DNA of 64,000 bases from Bimastos eiseni (lineage: Eukaryota; Annelida; Clitellata; Crassiclitellata; Lumbricidae): NCBI GenBank assembly GCA_959347315.1, contig OY365806.1, forward strand, positions 21,354,900-21,418,899. The letters are read 5' to 3'. The stretch's first letter is position 1, and each line of letters starts with the position of its first letter. This document shows positions 22,996 through 38,300 of this stretch, one piece after another. A model generated the notes under the pieces. That model saw only the letters and a list, made by a program, of their open reading frames with translations. It did no database searches and had not been told where the DNA came from. A program made the translations under genes and the position numbers.

Positions 22996-24155
22996 AGGAA
23001 CAATTACTGATCATCTGCCAAGCTGTAGCGTTCGAAACTTCGAAGCGTTTAGTACGACATCCAGACAAATGTCGTGCAAAACCGCAAGGTTAAGATACCA
23101 TCGTGGTTAACAATGTGTCGAGAGAAATGACTATCAGCCGCATAATTTTTAGATTACTGGACAGCCTGAACTCCGATTGCATCTTGATAGTCCGTCAGCA
23201 AGCCAGAATTAGCATCTGATGATTATTCCATATCTGCTTTTGTGCCAGGTGTTCGCATTGGCCATCTTTCTTATAAAATCAAGACTTTCAAATGACCACG
23301 CTGCATAAAAGAAGCTTTGACTGGTACGTTAAGTTTAATCCAATGTTAAAGAATTCCTATGTGAAAATAACGATGCAACGTACGTATAGGATATTCACTT
23401 GAAAGCGTCCACCTGTGTGAGGCAGGCTAAAGTTGGTAATTTTCAACGCTTTTAACCTGTATATTTACTAGTTTCTGGGGTAGGTGTAGAAGAGCGAGAG
23501 GCCAAAGAGAGGCCGTCAAGGCGTTGCTGAGTGCCGAGCAGAGGGAGGTGCATGGAAACGGGAATAGGCCATTGGCTCAAGATTTAAGTAAATACACTAA
23601 TAACAATAAAACCATAATTGTGTTTTAATCAAGTTCGCCTTGGACAATATTGCAAATAGTTTTTACTTACTTAACACAGCACACTCCAGTAAGGTCAGAT
23701 GCACAATTTTTATAAGAAAACACACAATTTTAGGCCATGTGGAATATGTACACAAGACGACTTAATCAACATGCATTCATTCATGTGAAGAACGCAATAT
23801 AGCGCCACTCCTCAAAGAAACCCACTCAGCGGCACTCCTAGCTTAGTCACTGCGTTTCAGACTAGACTTGAGTAACTTGGTAAGTGCGGAGGTGCTGGAT
23901 CTGCCACCTTACCACCTTGCTCAATATACCCAATTCATCATCCACAACAACTTAATTTCATCTCCGTAATTGGGTGACCCTGCCTGCTGGACCACTAAAT
24001 TAATAATGATATATATATAATATTATTCATAGATAATATGTTACCTACATTTGTGTATTGATGGTGAAACAAAAACCTGTGGCTAGGGTTAATATGTCCG
24101 ATGCAACTAATCTTTGTTTTTGCTTATTTAAAATTAAAAAGAATTAATCAAAAAC
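22996..24155. other. Spacer between serpin-like copies
   Basis: No gene supported. An AT-rich ATATATATAATATTATT stretch at about 24010-24027 lies roughly 140 bases upstream of the intact serpin-like ATG and might contribute to its promoter, but this is speculative. Confidence 0.35.
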
Positions 24156-25382
24156 ATGGCCACTTGCTGGTTCCTCCTAGCAATATTCGGTCTCTGCTGG
24201 ACTTCAGACAATTCCGAAGAAGTAATCTCACTAATGACTGATCCACGTTACAGCAGCACCTTTCAAGCTGCAGAAGATTTCACGTGGGAGACATATACGA
24301 CGACTGAAATACGAGACAAGAACAATGCACTGATGTTTACAATACCTCTGGCGAGAGATTTGGTCTTAATCGATAAAATGTTGGACGAGGAACAGAAAAT
24401 AGTGCTTAGGAGGTCACTGCCGTTGTACGAAAGTTTAGATGTAGACCTTGGAGCAGTTGAGAATGAGGTCATACAAGCATCGATGCGTGAAATGAGATTC
24501 AGGACAATTTACTACGGAAAGATTGAATCACTTGTTAAAAGAAATCTATTTCGCCTCCTGCTAGCTAAAACGGAATATCCAAGTGAGCGTTTCTACCTGA
24601 TTCAAACGGAATCGGAAGACCAAATCCAACTGATACGGCAAGTTGAGAGTAGTGTTATTGGTTTCACCTGCGAAGTCAGGTATTGCGCTATTCGTGAGAT
24701 TCTATCCAGTAAAGCGCCTTTTGCGATTCTCACGTTGGCCTCTTGGAATATCACATCGTGTGAGGGAATGCATCGTGGTTTAATGTGGTATGCAGTTGTT
24801 AAGTTTGCTCTGTCTGAGACGTCATCGATAGACGTCAGAGTCATGCGATGTTACGGAACCTACGACTATACAGAATTCAAGTATCCGAGGCTGAGCGATT
24901 GTACCGGAAGAGTCGTTCGTTTGCGCTACAAGACGAGCTTCAACATGACGTTTGTGATTCCATCAGACAACAAGATGTGCAGTTCATCGGAGGACCTATG
25001 GAAGAATGTCCAGAGTGTCAATCTTAATAGATTGAATTATGAAAGGCGAACCTTCTTTCTGAGCATACCGCTTTTCAGGGTCGCCGCGAAAATCGACTTG
25101 AAGATGAAATTGAAGGGAACAGTTTTGGCTCGGGCTTTCGATCAAGATACTTCAGGATTGTATAATGCTCTGGCCTTGCAAGCTGCAGAAGTTACTTTCA
25201 ATCCGGAAATTTTTAACAAGAACTGGCCAACTGCCGATTTCGGTTCAGATAATTTTCGGGCGGAACGTCCGTTTTACTTCGGTCTCTATCATTCTTCGAC
25301 GCAATCGCCGATCTTTGCCTCTCTTATCAACAATCCAGGCTGTACCAGTAAATGCGACAAGATAATGAATGCAATCGAATAG
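24156..25382 (+). CDS. Secreted, divergent serpin-like protein
   Basis: This is a single-exon gene of 408 residues, the normal serpin length, starting with a signal peptide (MATCWFLLAIFGLCWTSD). Serpin-like elements occur in the right order. ALMFTIPLARDL fits the N-terminal FFSPLSI motif. VRVMRCYGTYDYTEF fits the VPMM...F.Y segment. VVRLRYKTSFNMTFVIP fits the LPY..L.M.IILP strands. FFLSIPLFRVAAKIDLK fits the LPKFK.ES..DLK strand. AFDQDTSG and AAEVTFN precede the reactive-loop region, and RPFYFGLYHSSTQSPIFASL fits the HPFLFFI....ILFLGR C-terminal strands. The reactive-loop hinge lacks the EEGTEAAAAT-type small-residue run, so protease inhibition by the usual loop insertion is unlikely. The family call is from motif order, and remote homology needs confirmation. 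Flanking tandem copies are degraded. Confidence 0.6.
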   Translation: MATCWFLLAIFGLCWTSDNSEEVISLMTDPRYSSTFQAAEDFTWETYTTTEIRDKNNALMFTIPLARDLVLIDKMLDEEQKIVLRRSLPLYESLDVDLGAVENEVIQASMREMRFRTIYYGKIESLVKRNLFRLLLAKTEYPSERFYLIQTESEDQIQLIRQVESSVIGFTCEVRYCAIREILSSKAPFAILTLASWNITSCEGMHRGLMWYAVVKFALSETSSIDVRVMRCYGTYDYTEFKYPRLSDCTGRVVRLRYKTSFNMTFVIPSDNKMCSSSEDLWKNVQSVNLNRLNYERRTFFLSIPLFRVAAKIDLKMKLKGTVLARAFDQDTSGLYNALALQAAEVTFNPEIFNKNWPTADFGSDNFRAERPFYFGLYHSSTQSPIFASLINNPGCTSKCDKIMNAIE

Positions 25383-25560
25383 AGAGTGTTTTGCAAACTT
25401 TTCATTGGGCTCTTCTTGATTTTAGAAATTTCAATAATTTTAAACAGATGCATTTAAATTTAGGTTAAGGTGTTCATCGTCATTTAAATATGGGAAGACT
25501 TTTATTTATATGTTATTTAGCCATTTAGTTATTCTTTATCATCTATGACTCCTTTTTAAC

Positions 25561-25566
25561 AATAAA
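25561..25566 (+). promoter_or_regulatory. Putative polyadenylation signal of the serpin-like gene
   Basis: AATAAA lies about 180 bases after the stop codon in a T-rich 3' region that is conserved with the deleted tandem copy. Confidence 0.45.
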
Positions 25567-26876
25567 TAATTAAGCCTTGATTGCGGAATAACGGCTCTAC
25601 TAGCTTAGTGTGTGATGAGCAACACTCTTGATTTGCGTTGCGAGATTTGTTATCCAAAGCCAGTTGCAACATGAAACTGATTTTTGCAATACGATGAAAG
25701 GACATATCCAGAAAGTGGATTTAGTTGCAGAGCGCCTTCATTCAAATAAATTTTATGCAAAGGTGCCAAAATATCACACTCAATGCGTTTGATAACCTGA
25801 AATTGTTTACGTTATACAATGTACATACTAGGCCTATAATTATTATGACAATTGTCTAATATTGCGCAGTCATGAACAACACGCGTATTGATGGTATCAT
25901 TATGAGTATACTTGCTTTAAAGTAATAATTCTGCTAATTCATTATCTTTGTTCAAAATATCTGGCCAAATCAATAATTAAATTGAGTTATTGTATAGTTT
26001 TCGTTGTGCGAAACCAGCTTTAACTGTTGCATTCAATTTAAGTTATAATTTCTATATTCTTGCTTGAAACATAGAAGCGACAAACTTGTGAAATCTTGTG
26101 CATATGAAGTGCTGGAGTTGGTGATTTTAGTGATATTAAAAATTATATTCAAGTGAATGAGTTTACGTATTGCTTGATTCATATATCTGATGTATATTTA
26201 TTTTGTATACTTTCGTAGTAGACAATTGAATTGATTATTATTCCATCGCTTGAAATGCCAATAAAGACTGTGAAGAGGCTATATGAGGAATATCGTTTTG
26301 ATGGAATGCTACTGAAACGTGTTTCAAGCCGTCCACGGTGTTCTAATAGTTGCTTCAAATTGTCATATTGGTTGTTATGACAGCTTCCACAAACAGCATG
26401 AATACATCGATAAGTAGGGCCTGATATGGTGTCATTTTGTTGTGTTGCTTTTAAGGAACATCTGATAACTCGCTATCTACATATGAACCATATGGCAAAC
26501 CTGAACATCTGACTTGCATTTTAAAACTTAGCCAGTTTCATTTCAATCAGACATTGTTGAGTCAGGCATTGGAGTGTTTCGGTTCACGCTTCCGAAATTT
26601 CGAATCGAGTAACGAGCAAATTTTGTCCGAAAGGTTTCTATTTATTTTAGAAGTAGGCCTACCATACCGGTAGTTCTCAATATCTACGATTTTCCAGAAT
26701 TAACTTGAACTCTAATAACCCAAGTTTACTGATTTGCGCACTAAAATTTGAGCTAAAGTAATCGTCTTCACTTCGTGTAGCTTATAGGCCTACATAATGT
26801 GCATCGGTCAAACGATTTCACTTGCAGTATGTTCGATTGACTTAGCTTTAGCCTACATGTATATCTATTGCGCAGA
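25567..26876. other. Intergenic, no supported gene
   Basis: AT-rich sequence with no open frames of interest. The first ~120 bases are the conserved 3' flank of the serpin-like repeat unit. Confidence 0.4.
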
Positions 26877-27006
26877 CATCATCATCGTCGTCGTCAAATT
26901 CATAATCAGCAGATCCTGAAAGGATTATGATGATGATGATGACAATAATGAAGATGATGACGGTGATGACGATGATGATGAAGCCGCTGATGATGATGGA
27001 TGTTGA
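26877..27006. repeat. Imperfect (GAT/GAC)n tract with an inverted start
   Basis: A CATCATCATCGTCGTCGTC run (about 26879-26897) faces a GATGATGATGATGAC run (about 26929-26943). They flank ATAATC/GATTAT arms, so the tract can fold back on itself. The GAT repeats then continue to about 27000. Confidence 0.8.
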
Positions 27007-27115
27007 CGACGATTGTATGAGTAAAATGACACCATATCATGAATGCGCGCTAAGACTAATGATGTTGCGATTATACAATTATGGTAGACCTACTTTTGAT
27101 GTGTGAATTCATGAA

Positions 27116-27471
27116 AATGGCCAATTGCTACATGTATGGGTTCTTTGTAGCTGCTTTTTTGTTTGTTTGCGACCGCACCGTGTTTTTTGGACATAGAATT
27201 TGGGTTGTATCCTGGTGACCGTTACAACACAACTATCCAATCCATAGTTAACATCCTGTGGAAGAGTTTTGAGATTGAAATCCGAAATAAATCCAACGCT
27301 CTACTCTTTACAATTCCGTCTATGATCGATATAAATTTCATCAACGACGTTTTGGATAAAGAAATGAAGGCGAGAATTATAAAGTCAATTCCTCTGTACG
27401 ATCGCTTTCATTTCGATCTAATAAAAGCTGATGACGGAATTGTCGAGAACATTCGATATTGGATTATTTAA
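27116..27471 (+). pseudogene. Third serpin-like copy, N-terminal fragment
   Basis: An ATG at 27116 opens a signal-like stretch (MANCYMYGFFVAAFLFVC). A frameshift is then needed to enter the frame that reads through DRYNTTIQSIVNILWKSFEI and NALLFTIPSMIDINFINDVL to a stop at 27471. It matches the intact gene over residues ~28-95 (NALMFTIPLARDL, PLYESLDVDL against PLYDRFHFDL). The C-terminal three quarters is not recognisable downstream. The similarity is lower than between the other two copies, so this is an older duplicate. Confidence 0.65.
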
Positions 27472-28535
27472 CCTAAAGATCACACAATGCTTGTTTAATT
27501 GAATCACCCTTCCGTGTAATTGGATCATTACTAAATTCTCAATATATTGTTTTGCCTCTAAATTTCAGTGCCCTAGGATTTTTTCATGCTAAGCGCTGAT
27601 AACAGCATACAGGTATGCATGCGTCAATCTATCAAGTGATGTCATGCATAGCGCGTGTTAGGTGACCCTGAAAGACGTAGCAGTAGTAGTAGTAGTAGTT
27701 ATAGTGGGTGGAGTTGGGGAAGTAGCAGTAGTAGTAGTAAAAATACACAACATGTTGTCCAATACGATTTCACAGAATTCTTAAATAACTTGCTACGTTT
27801 AATCAGATTTTCGATCTTGGATTTTGAGATCGAGCAGTTACAAAACAATAGAGTATGTTACCTTGAGAAAATAGATCTCTCACATTGCAGCTCTGATATG
27901 AGATTCAATTTTTCCAGACTCCATGTTAGCATGCCGAATGACACTTTCGTAGGGTTACATTTGACAGTGGTGTCTGGTAATTATTTTTAATACTGACTCC
28001 TTTGCTAACGTGCATTCATACTGAACTGGCATTTGGAATAGCGGAGTACAAGTGCATGCATACTCCACAGAAGTAAGAGATCCAGAGTACGCTTAAATAT
28101 TATATCGTGCGGTTGAATCAGTCGCTTCATGAGATGAAGATGATGCATTATGGGAATACGACGTTCCGGTCGCCATCGGACACCTCGTTTCGGTCACCTG
28201 AACTTTACTTCCGCTCCCCACAAAGATACCGGGAGTGGGTTTCCGTTCGCCTTTAAAGCTCATTGCGCACGAGTGACAAGTAAAGGTAATGGAGGCTATA
28301 AACAAATATTTTTCTGTTAAAGGATGCATCGAATGTCATCATTGATGGCCGATCAGATATAGGCGCTTACCCTGTATAGCGTGGATAGAACGGATTCACA
28401 CGGTCTCCATTGAAATTAGTCAGTGTGTAGAAAGCTTAAGCTGGTCCTTTGCTCACGACTGCTGAAGTGCCATGGATTGGTACTAGTTCGCTGTCCAATG
28501 GCGTTTAATGATTAGATTGAAATTTATGATAAAAA
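27472..28535. other. Intergenic, no supported gene
   Basis: An open frame at 27655-27990 starts at GTG and begins in an AGT-repeat Ser run, and I cannot tie it to the serpin-like family. The segment around 28140-28290 is locally GC-richer, with no identifiable function. Confidence 0.35.
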
Positions 28536-29090
<555 letters not shown>

Positions 29091-29385
29091 TAACAATAAT
29101 AGCATCACTGCTCAAAGTATATGGGATCAGCCAATGATCAATTCTAATCTTGCGCATACAAAATTGCTTTCCCACGTGCATAAAAGTGGGAGCGTAGCTG
29201 TGCAGACTATGCTATACGTTCAAATTCGGAAACGGTGAATCCAATACAACATCAAGATGTGCAATGATTACGGAGGACGCATATGCAAATAGCATATTAG
29301 ATTTAAATAATAACAATTGTTAATAGATATCAGAATTCGTTGAGACACTCAATTGGTCTTTCAACATAGTTCCAGAAATGGAGCG

Positions 29386-32575
<3,190 letters not shown>

Positions 32576-34704
32576 AATGAACGCACTATTGCTTACTATT
32601 CCCAAACATCCTGAAGCCTCGACTGCTTTTCCTACGTTAGTTTTATTTAGTTTTTCTTTAATGTTAGTACCGTTTATTGTAGTAGGCCCTAAACCACACC
32701 AGTTGCGTGTGTCGTGTAAACTAATCGGAAGTTGTTAGACGACATGGTTTCCCACGAGAGTATTTCCGGTACAAAACGTATTGCGTCATCAGCCGAACGA
32801 TATACGACACTCATCGATGGCTAATATTTACTGAGTAATTCTACACTAGTCGATTACTGCCTCCTGCTGTCGAGTTCTGTTTCAATGTTGCAAAACACGC
32901 TGGGATATATGAGAAGCTAAGCTTAGGAGCAGTGTTATTGGTGTCTCTATTGATTGCTTCTTTTGGATGCTTCGTGATTACGTGGATCGAAAAAACTAAT
33001 CCAAAACTATCATTGTTTGCTGAACCATTGTGACATTGATGAGTGTTAAGCAGAGACTGCAAAAATAATGAATGGTTACTCACGTCGCTATAGGTAGGAA
33101 CTTCCGTGATGTGCTAGTGTCTTTTCATGTAGATATAGTCGTAGACTTATGCTCTACTTTCGTGGCAAAACATCTGAGCCGGAATATTATTGTAGATGAA
33201 CCTATGCGCTAAACGCGGCTAAAGGCATAAACGTCTTTATGTTTGCACAAAAGTTTAATCTAGAAAATAATTACTCTAAAAATGGGCTCCAGCTAGATGC
33301 ATGCTGCGCTGCGAGTTGCCATTTGGTGTATAAAATAAGCTATCTTAAGTAAAGCTGCATGTATAGTTAGTCTAAGCATTTCATTCAGCTGAGGCAATTG
33401 CAATAATGATATACTCCGCGAAGACGCGAAAAGACTATTTATATTTATTCCTATAGCTAATGCTGCATGTACAATGTTGTACATGTTATCATAAGCCAGC
33501 AATATTATGTGATCAAAAACATGTATAGTTTCATAGTATAAAAAACAGGGAGACAAACGATTTACTCATATTTCAAACAATATAGGAATAATAACATAGA
33601 AAGATTGATTTGATGATCCTTTTTAATATGTGTCACGGGACTGTAGGGTCGTCTTCTTTGTGAGGAGGCAAGTATTGGACAAGCGAAAGACAGTACGTAG
33701 AATCGATTTGTTTCTTGCAAATGACACAGATGTTCAGAATAAGAGAATCAGCCAATGGAACAGTGTTTGTTGAAGCTTTGTTTCCCAGCTTTCATTGATC
33801 CTTGCCACTGAGAAAGACGTAAAATAAATACAAGTGAGTGTCATAAACCCCGATGTAACGAAGACTGAAATAGACAACTCACATAAGAGTAGCAGCGGAT
33901 TTATCACATTTTCACTTCCAATTGTTGTCCCACAATTATAATGCTCTCAGTTTATTTTAATACTCAAGAAAATGCGGGCAATTGTAGGTCGCATTTTTTA
34001 AAATTTGAGGGTAGTTTAGCACACAGTTTAACGCAAGTGGCTTTCCGTTGTTCAAGAAATGCAGAATATACATAGAAATTCCAAGTTTGCCAGCGATGAA
34101 TTAGAAATAGAAAAAAAATATCGCGATAAACTTGCTATAGCCTATTTATTATCACATTCATGGAATATGAATGATGGGTTCAAAAAGACCGAAATCAGTA
34201 AAATGATAAAGTTTCAGAAATTTTAATCATTAAACAAATATTTCCAAGGTGATGAATTGGCTTCGATTTGCATTCTCTGCGTAGAACATTTCGACTGAAA
34301 AATTTTAATAAGTTAGGACTCAGGATGAAAATCAAGTAAATGAGCGCATGTGTGATTGACAACCGGACATAAAATTATATACAGAAATCATTGCAGTCAT
34401 ACACATGTGTTTGCTAACCACATTTAAATGAATTTCAACATGTAGGCCCTATCGTTTTCCATTTCTTTTCAGAGACCGCATTTAACTCTGGTGTTAAGAC
34501 AATATTACACTGTAGGCCTATGTATTAAATATTAACATAAGATTCTGGCCATGAGATTGCTATAAACTCGGAATTCTGGTCACTGTCTCAACCTCCTACA
34601 TTTATATCCTTTTTTGGCTGTACAGAGATTTCTACTTGGTCATCATTTCGACAACGGTTACGTGTGGCTTGACCATCACTGAAATTGACACAGTGAGCGA
34701 AGAA
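32576..34704. other. 5' flank of GRL gene B and intergenic DNA
   Basis: No further gene is supported. The short open frame at 32343-32738 on the plus strand is an antisense shadow of GRL gene B exon 1 and its leader. Confidence 0.4.
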
Positions 34705-34967
34705 CTAGCAAGGGTGACACGTCAAAAGAGCGCTCGACAATAGAGCGCCGACGAAAGAGCATCAACAAAATAGCGCACAGCCACGACCTTCTGAATGTAT
34801 TCAGAGAGTCGTGGCCCAGCCAAGAAAGCGCCCGACTAAAGAGCTACCAAAAGAAGAGCAGTGAAATATGCGTCTTATTTATTCCTCTTTTGTCTGGGTG
34901 CTAATTTGTCGGTGCTATAATGTCGGCGTTCTTTTGTCGGGCGCTCTATTGTCTGCCACTAGCGAGG
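34705..34967. mobile_element. Possible MITE with imperfect 9-bp flanking repeat (element 34714-34958)
   Basis: Both ends of this 245-bp segment carry inverted arrays of a GACAA(A/T)AGAGCGC-type sub-repeat. The flanks are CTAGCAAGG (34705-34713) and CTAGCGAGG (34959-34967), a 9-bp direct repeat with one mismatch. The inner part holds a second inverted pair, CCACGAC...GTCGTGG (about 34783-34816). It resembles the 8433 element in design, but the inverted repeats are less exact. The right end coincides with the left boundary of the C/E segmental duplication, so the flanking repeat could be fortuitous. Confidence 0.5.
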
Positions 34968-35322
34968 TATACTCTCAGAGTTTCCGAGAGTACCACTTCC
35001 AGTGAAAGTGACAAAATATAATTATGCCATTTCATGATAGATATTTATTCAAGCCTACATTGTATCAAATATTATATAAAAGTAAAACAGCATGATTAAA
35101 TCCGTCACAGATGTTTGAAAATTATACAAAATGAGAAACAGGATTTTTTACTCATGACACATACATACTGTACGACTACACCGATAAATCAGACACAAAA
35201 ATGATAAAGCTGAACCCATAGAATAGGTCTCATCACAAATAATAAGGAAGTGATAGGAAATAGAATACGATTGTTCTAATAGCTATTCTTGGAATGAGGG
35301 AAATCGATCCAGAATGTTAGGC

Positions 35323-38300
35323 CTACAGGATGTTGGTCGTAAAATAATCGACACCGTCACTGGTAAGTGTTACACCCAGGGTGGCATTCTGCGTTGATGT
35401 CTGGTCTCCTTGTATGTCAGACGATGGTGGAACCAGTTGAACAATCAGAAGGAAGTATGTAATCAACATACCAGTAATCTATGAGCAAAAAACAGATAAC
35501 GTTGGCCATTAATGAGACTTCCAGAACAATATTATAGAAAATTACTAAGTCGGTTGATCGTAATAATAATCGTAAGCTTCAAAATTCTAAAGCGCCGATC
35601 TAAAGCTTAGCGCAGGCCACCCGCATATTCACGAGTACTTATTCAGAGCGGTTGTCCAGAGAAGCAGATAATGGAGGCAGAGAAACTACGACGTATGATT
35701 CGCTGATGACTGGAAAGATTGGAAGGCGTGGGATCGGGATTTGATGGATTAGAGCGTTCTGGCATTATTAAACAATGGAGTGATTTCAGGACGGGAGCGA
35801 AATGATGATGATTGGTTGTAGAGGTGACAACTCGGACTTGTGATTCTAAGACTAGTCGTAGTCTTGTAGACGCTAGATATGAATGGATTCCAGGTTCAGT
35901 ATATTGAAATTATACAGTGATCAAACTTTAAGTGAATCATAAAAATAAAAATAGTAGATGCATTTTTAAATTCAAACATTTATCGGATGCAGTGGAAGTC
36001 ACTAATATGCAGGAAACAGACGCGCATAGGGGCCTATAGGTTGGAGACGTGATCAGAGAAAGTGAATTAGAACCAGATATGACACCAAGATTGCGTACAA
36101 TGGAGTAAGCTTAAAGCCGACGATTTTGTGATGTTGAGGGGTGAGTTAAAAGAAACGCAGTCATTGATGACGTCGCTAAGGTAGTCTTTGCAACTACTAC
36201 ACTTTAAGGTTTGATCTTGACATTTAGCTATTATTGAAAGAATGAGATTTCGATTGTTCAGTCTTACCGTCAGAATTGTGTTTCGATCGATTACAAATAT
36301 TTTGAGGACGCTAAAACCAATCGGTTCTGAGCACAAGCGATTGAGAAATGTATTGATCTGAAATGATAGAAACAAATGCTTGTAGCGATCGGCGACCACT
36401 GGCGAGGTATGTGGGAGCAATACCGAGAAGGCTATTCCAAACAAAGACAGATTTTTTATGGCAATTATTTCGGATTTTGGAAGCCAGTGCAGGACGTCGT
36501 GCGTTTTGTCAGATACACGATCAGCTAATGGCTCAATTCAAATTATATCAAAAAATTTTCACACCCTAATAATAGAAATTTACACTGAAGACAAATGGTC
36601 CAATATAAGTAAGGATTACATTCAAATTACCATAACGTACCTGTCCAATTGTTTCCGAACTCAAATTTCTCAAATCAATATCATGAATTCTCTCATAGAT
36701 CTTATGAGCCTGCGGAAAAACAAAAAGATTCGGGTGTGAGATAACTGACAACAAAAACAAAGCCAAGAGAACGAACAACGTGAAGGTGAGAAGTAAATGG
36801 TACTAGAAAATATTGTTACTATTACATTTAGCAGACCTCTGCGGTCTCATACGCCGCATTATGCCTAAGGCTGATGCAACAGGAACCCCACTTATTCGGC
36901 GGCAATAGCTAGCCGTCTCTAATAATGATCGCGACATTGTTAGCATTGCATTGTGTCTGGATGGAATAATGTTGCTATATCCTCAACGTTGTCAAACACT
37001 CGACGTATTGCTATTAAATTTGTTACAAATCTGTGTTCACGGAAACAAACAAACAGCCTCCAGTACGAAACTGAATTAAATATATCAGCTACAAGCTTGA
37101 CTTACTGACTTCATTACATACGCGCTGTGTCATTGCCTCCTATATACTGACAGGCCGTAATGCTGATTGTGTGACGTCACAGGCTTGGTCCTAAGTTTTG
37201 TCTGAATAGTACGTGTGTTAATGGACACAGATGTGTAATTGTGATCATAAGCTCCAACCTTGTAGAGCGCCATTCGCACGGGGCATCAGCTTATTCACGA
37301 GCGCTGCGTCAAGTCAGAGGCAGTGTTGGATAGGGCGGATATGGGGCAGTAATTAATAATTATTACAGAAGAGCTGAACAAAACCATTTATTACATGCAA
37401 TTTGCTACTTCATTAATAACAAATTTCAATTATGCAAATCTAGTTACAGCGACTTAAACACTTTGATTGCGAACCACGCTTCTGCAAGCCATAGCCAAAA
37501 TAATTTAATGCACAACAATACAAAGTAAGTTGACAAAGATTTAACTCTATTAAGGTGTAGTTTTTATTTGTATTTATCTGGTACCAGGTAAAACAACTCT
37601 TAAGAACCTTCAAATAAATCCAGAAATTGTGCCTTAAGATACCTTGAAAATGTTTATGGGCAGTCTTCGATTAAACAGTTAATTATTATGGTAAATAGTA
37701 CAAAGTTATATAAGGAGGGTATAATGCATGAGAAAGAATGATGTGCTTGTATCTTTGAGCATGACGCAAACAATCTTGACTTACTTCAGGACTGCTCTTC
37801 TTCTATAATCATAAGTCTAAGGACCACAGTAACATTTCACAGCTGTAGAACTTTTACAATAATTAAGTCTTTAGCGTTGACAATTTTCGCTTACTTTTAC
37901 TCTTTGCTCCTTCACAGATAGTATTTGCATCATTCAATTTTTTGCACTAATTGTTAAGCAAGATATTGGCCATTTTACTAGCAATGACACGAACAAAGTC
38001 AGAAAAATGATGACCATAATCATAAGCACCAGGTATAAGTGAATGCTGTGAGAAACTTTTCATAGATACAGAAGTAAGTATCTTTTTCAGATTTGTTGCA
38101 CTAACGAATTTGTGTTCATGAGCTGTTGATACCAAACACTGGAATATACGGAAAACTTTCACTACAACATTAACCATTTCTTGCATTGGCCAGGTTAGAC
38201 TTCCTCTGTCTAGTGCTTCCAAGTAAGAAAAAACCGTACTTGCAGTGTCACACGCCATCACATCTGGTATCACAAAGGCAGCAACACAAGTTCTACATGC

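Noticed and set aside
27655..27990. Open frame as the C-terminal part of the third serpin-like copy
   Set aside because: It starts at GTG inside an AGT repeat and does not align with the intact serpin-like protein.
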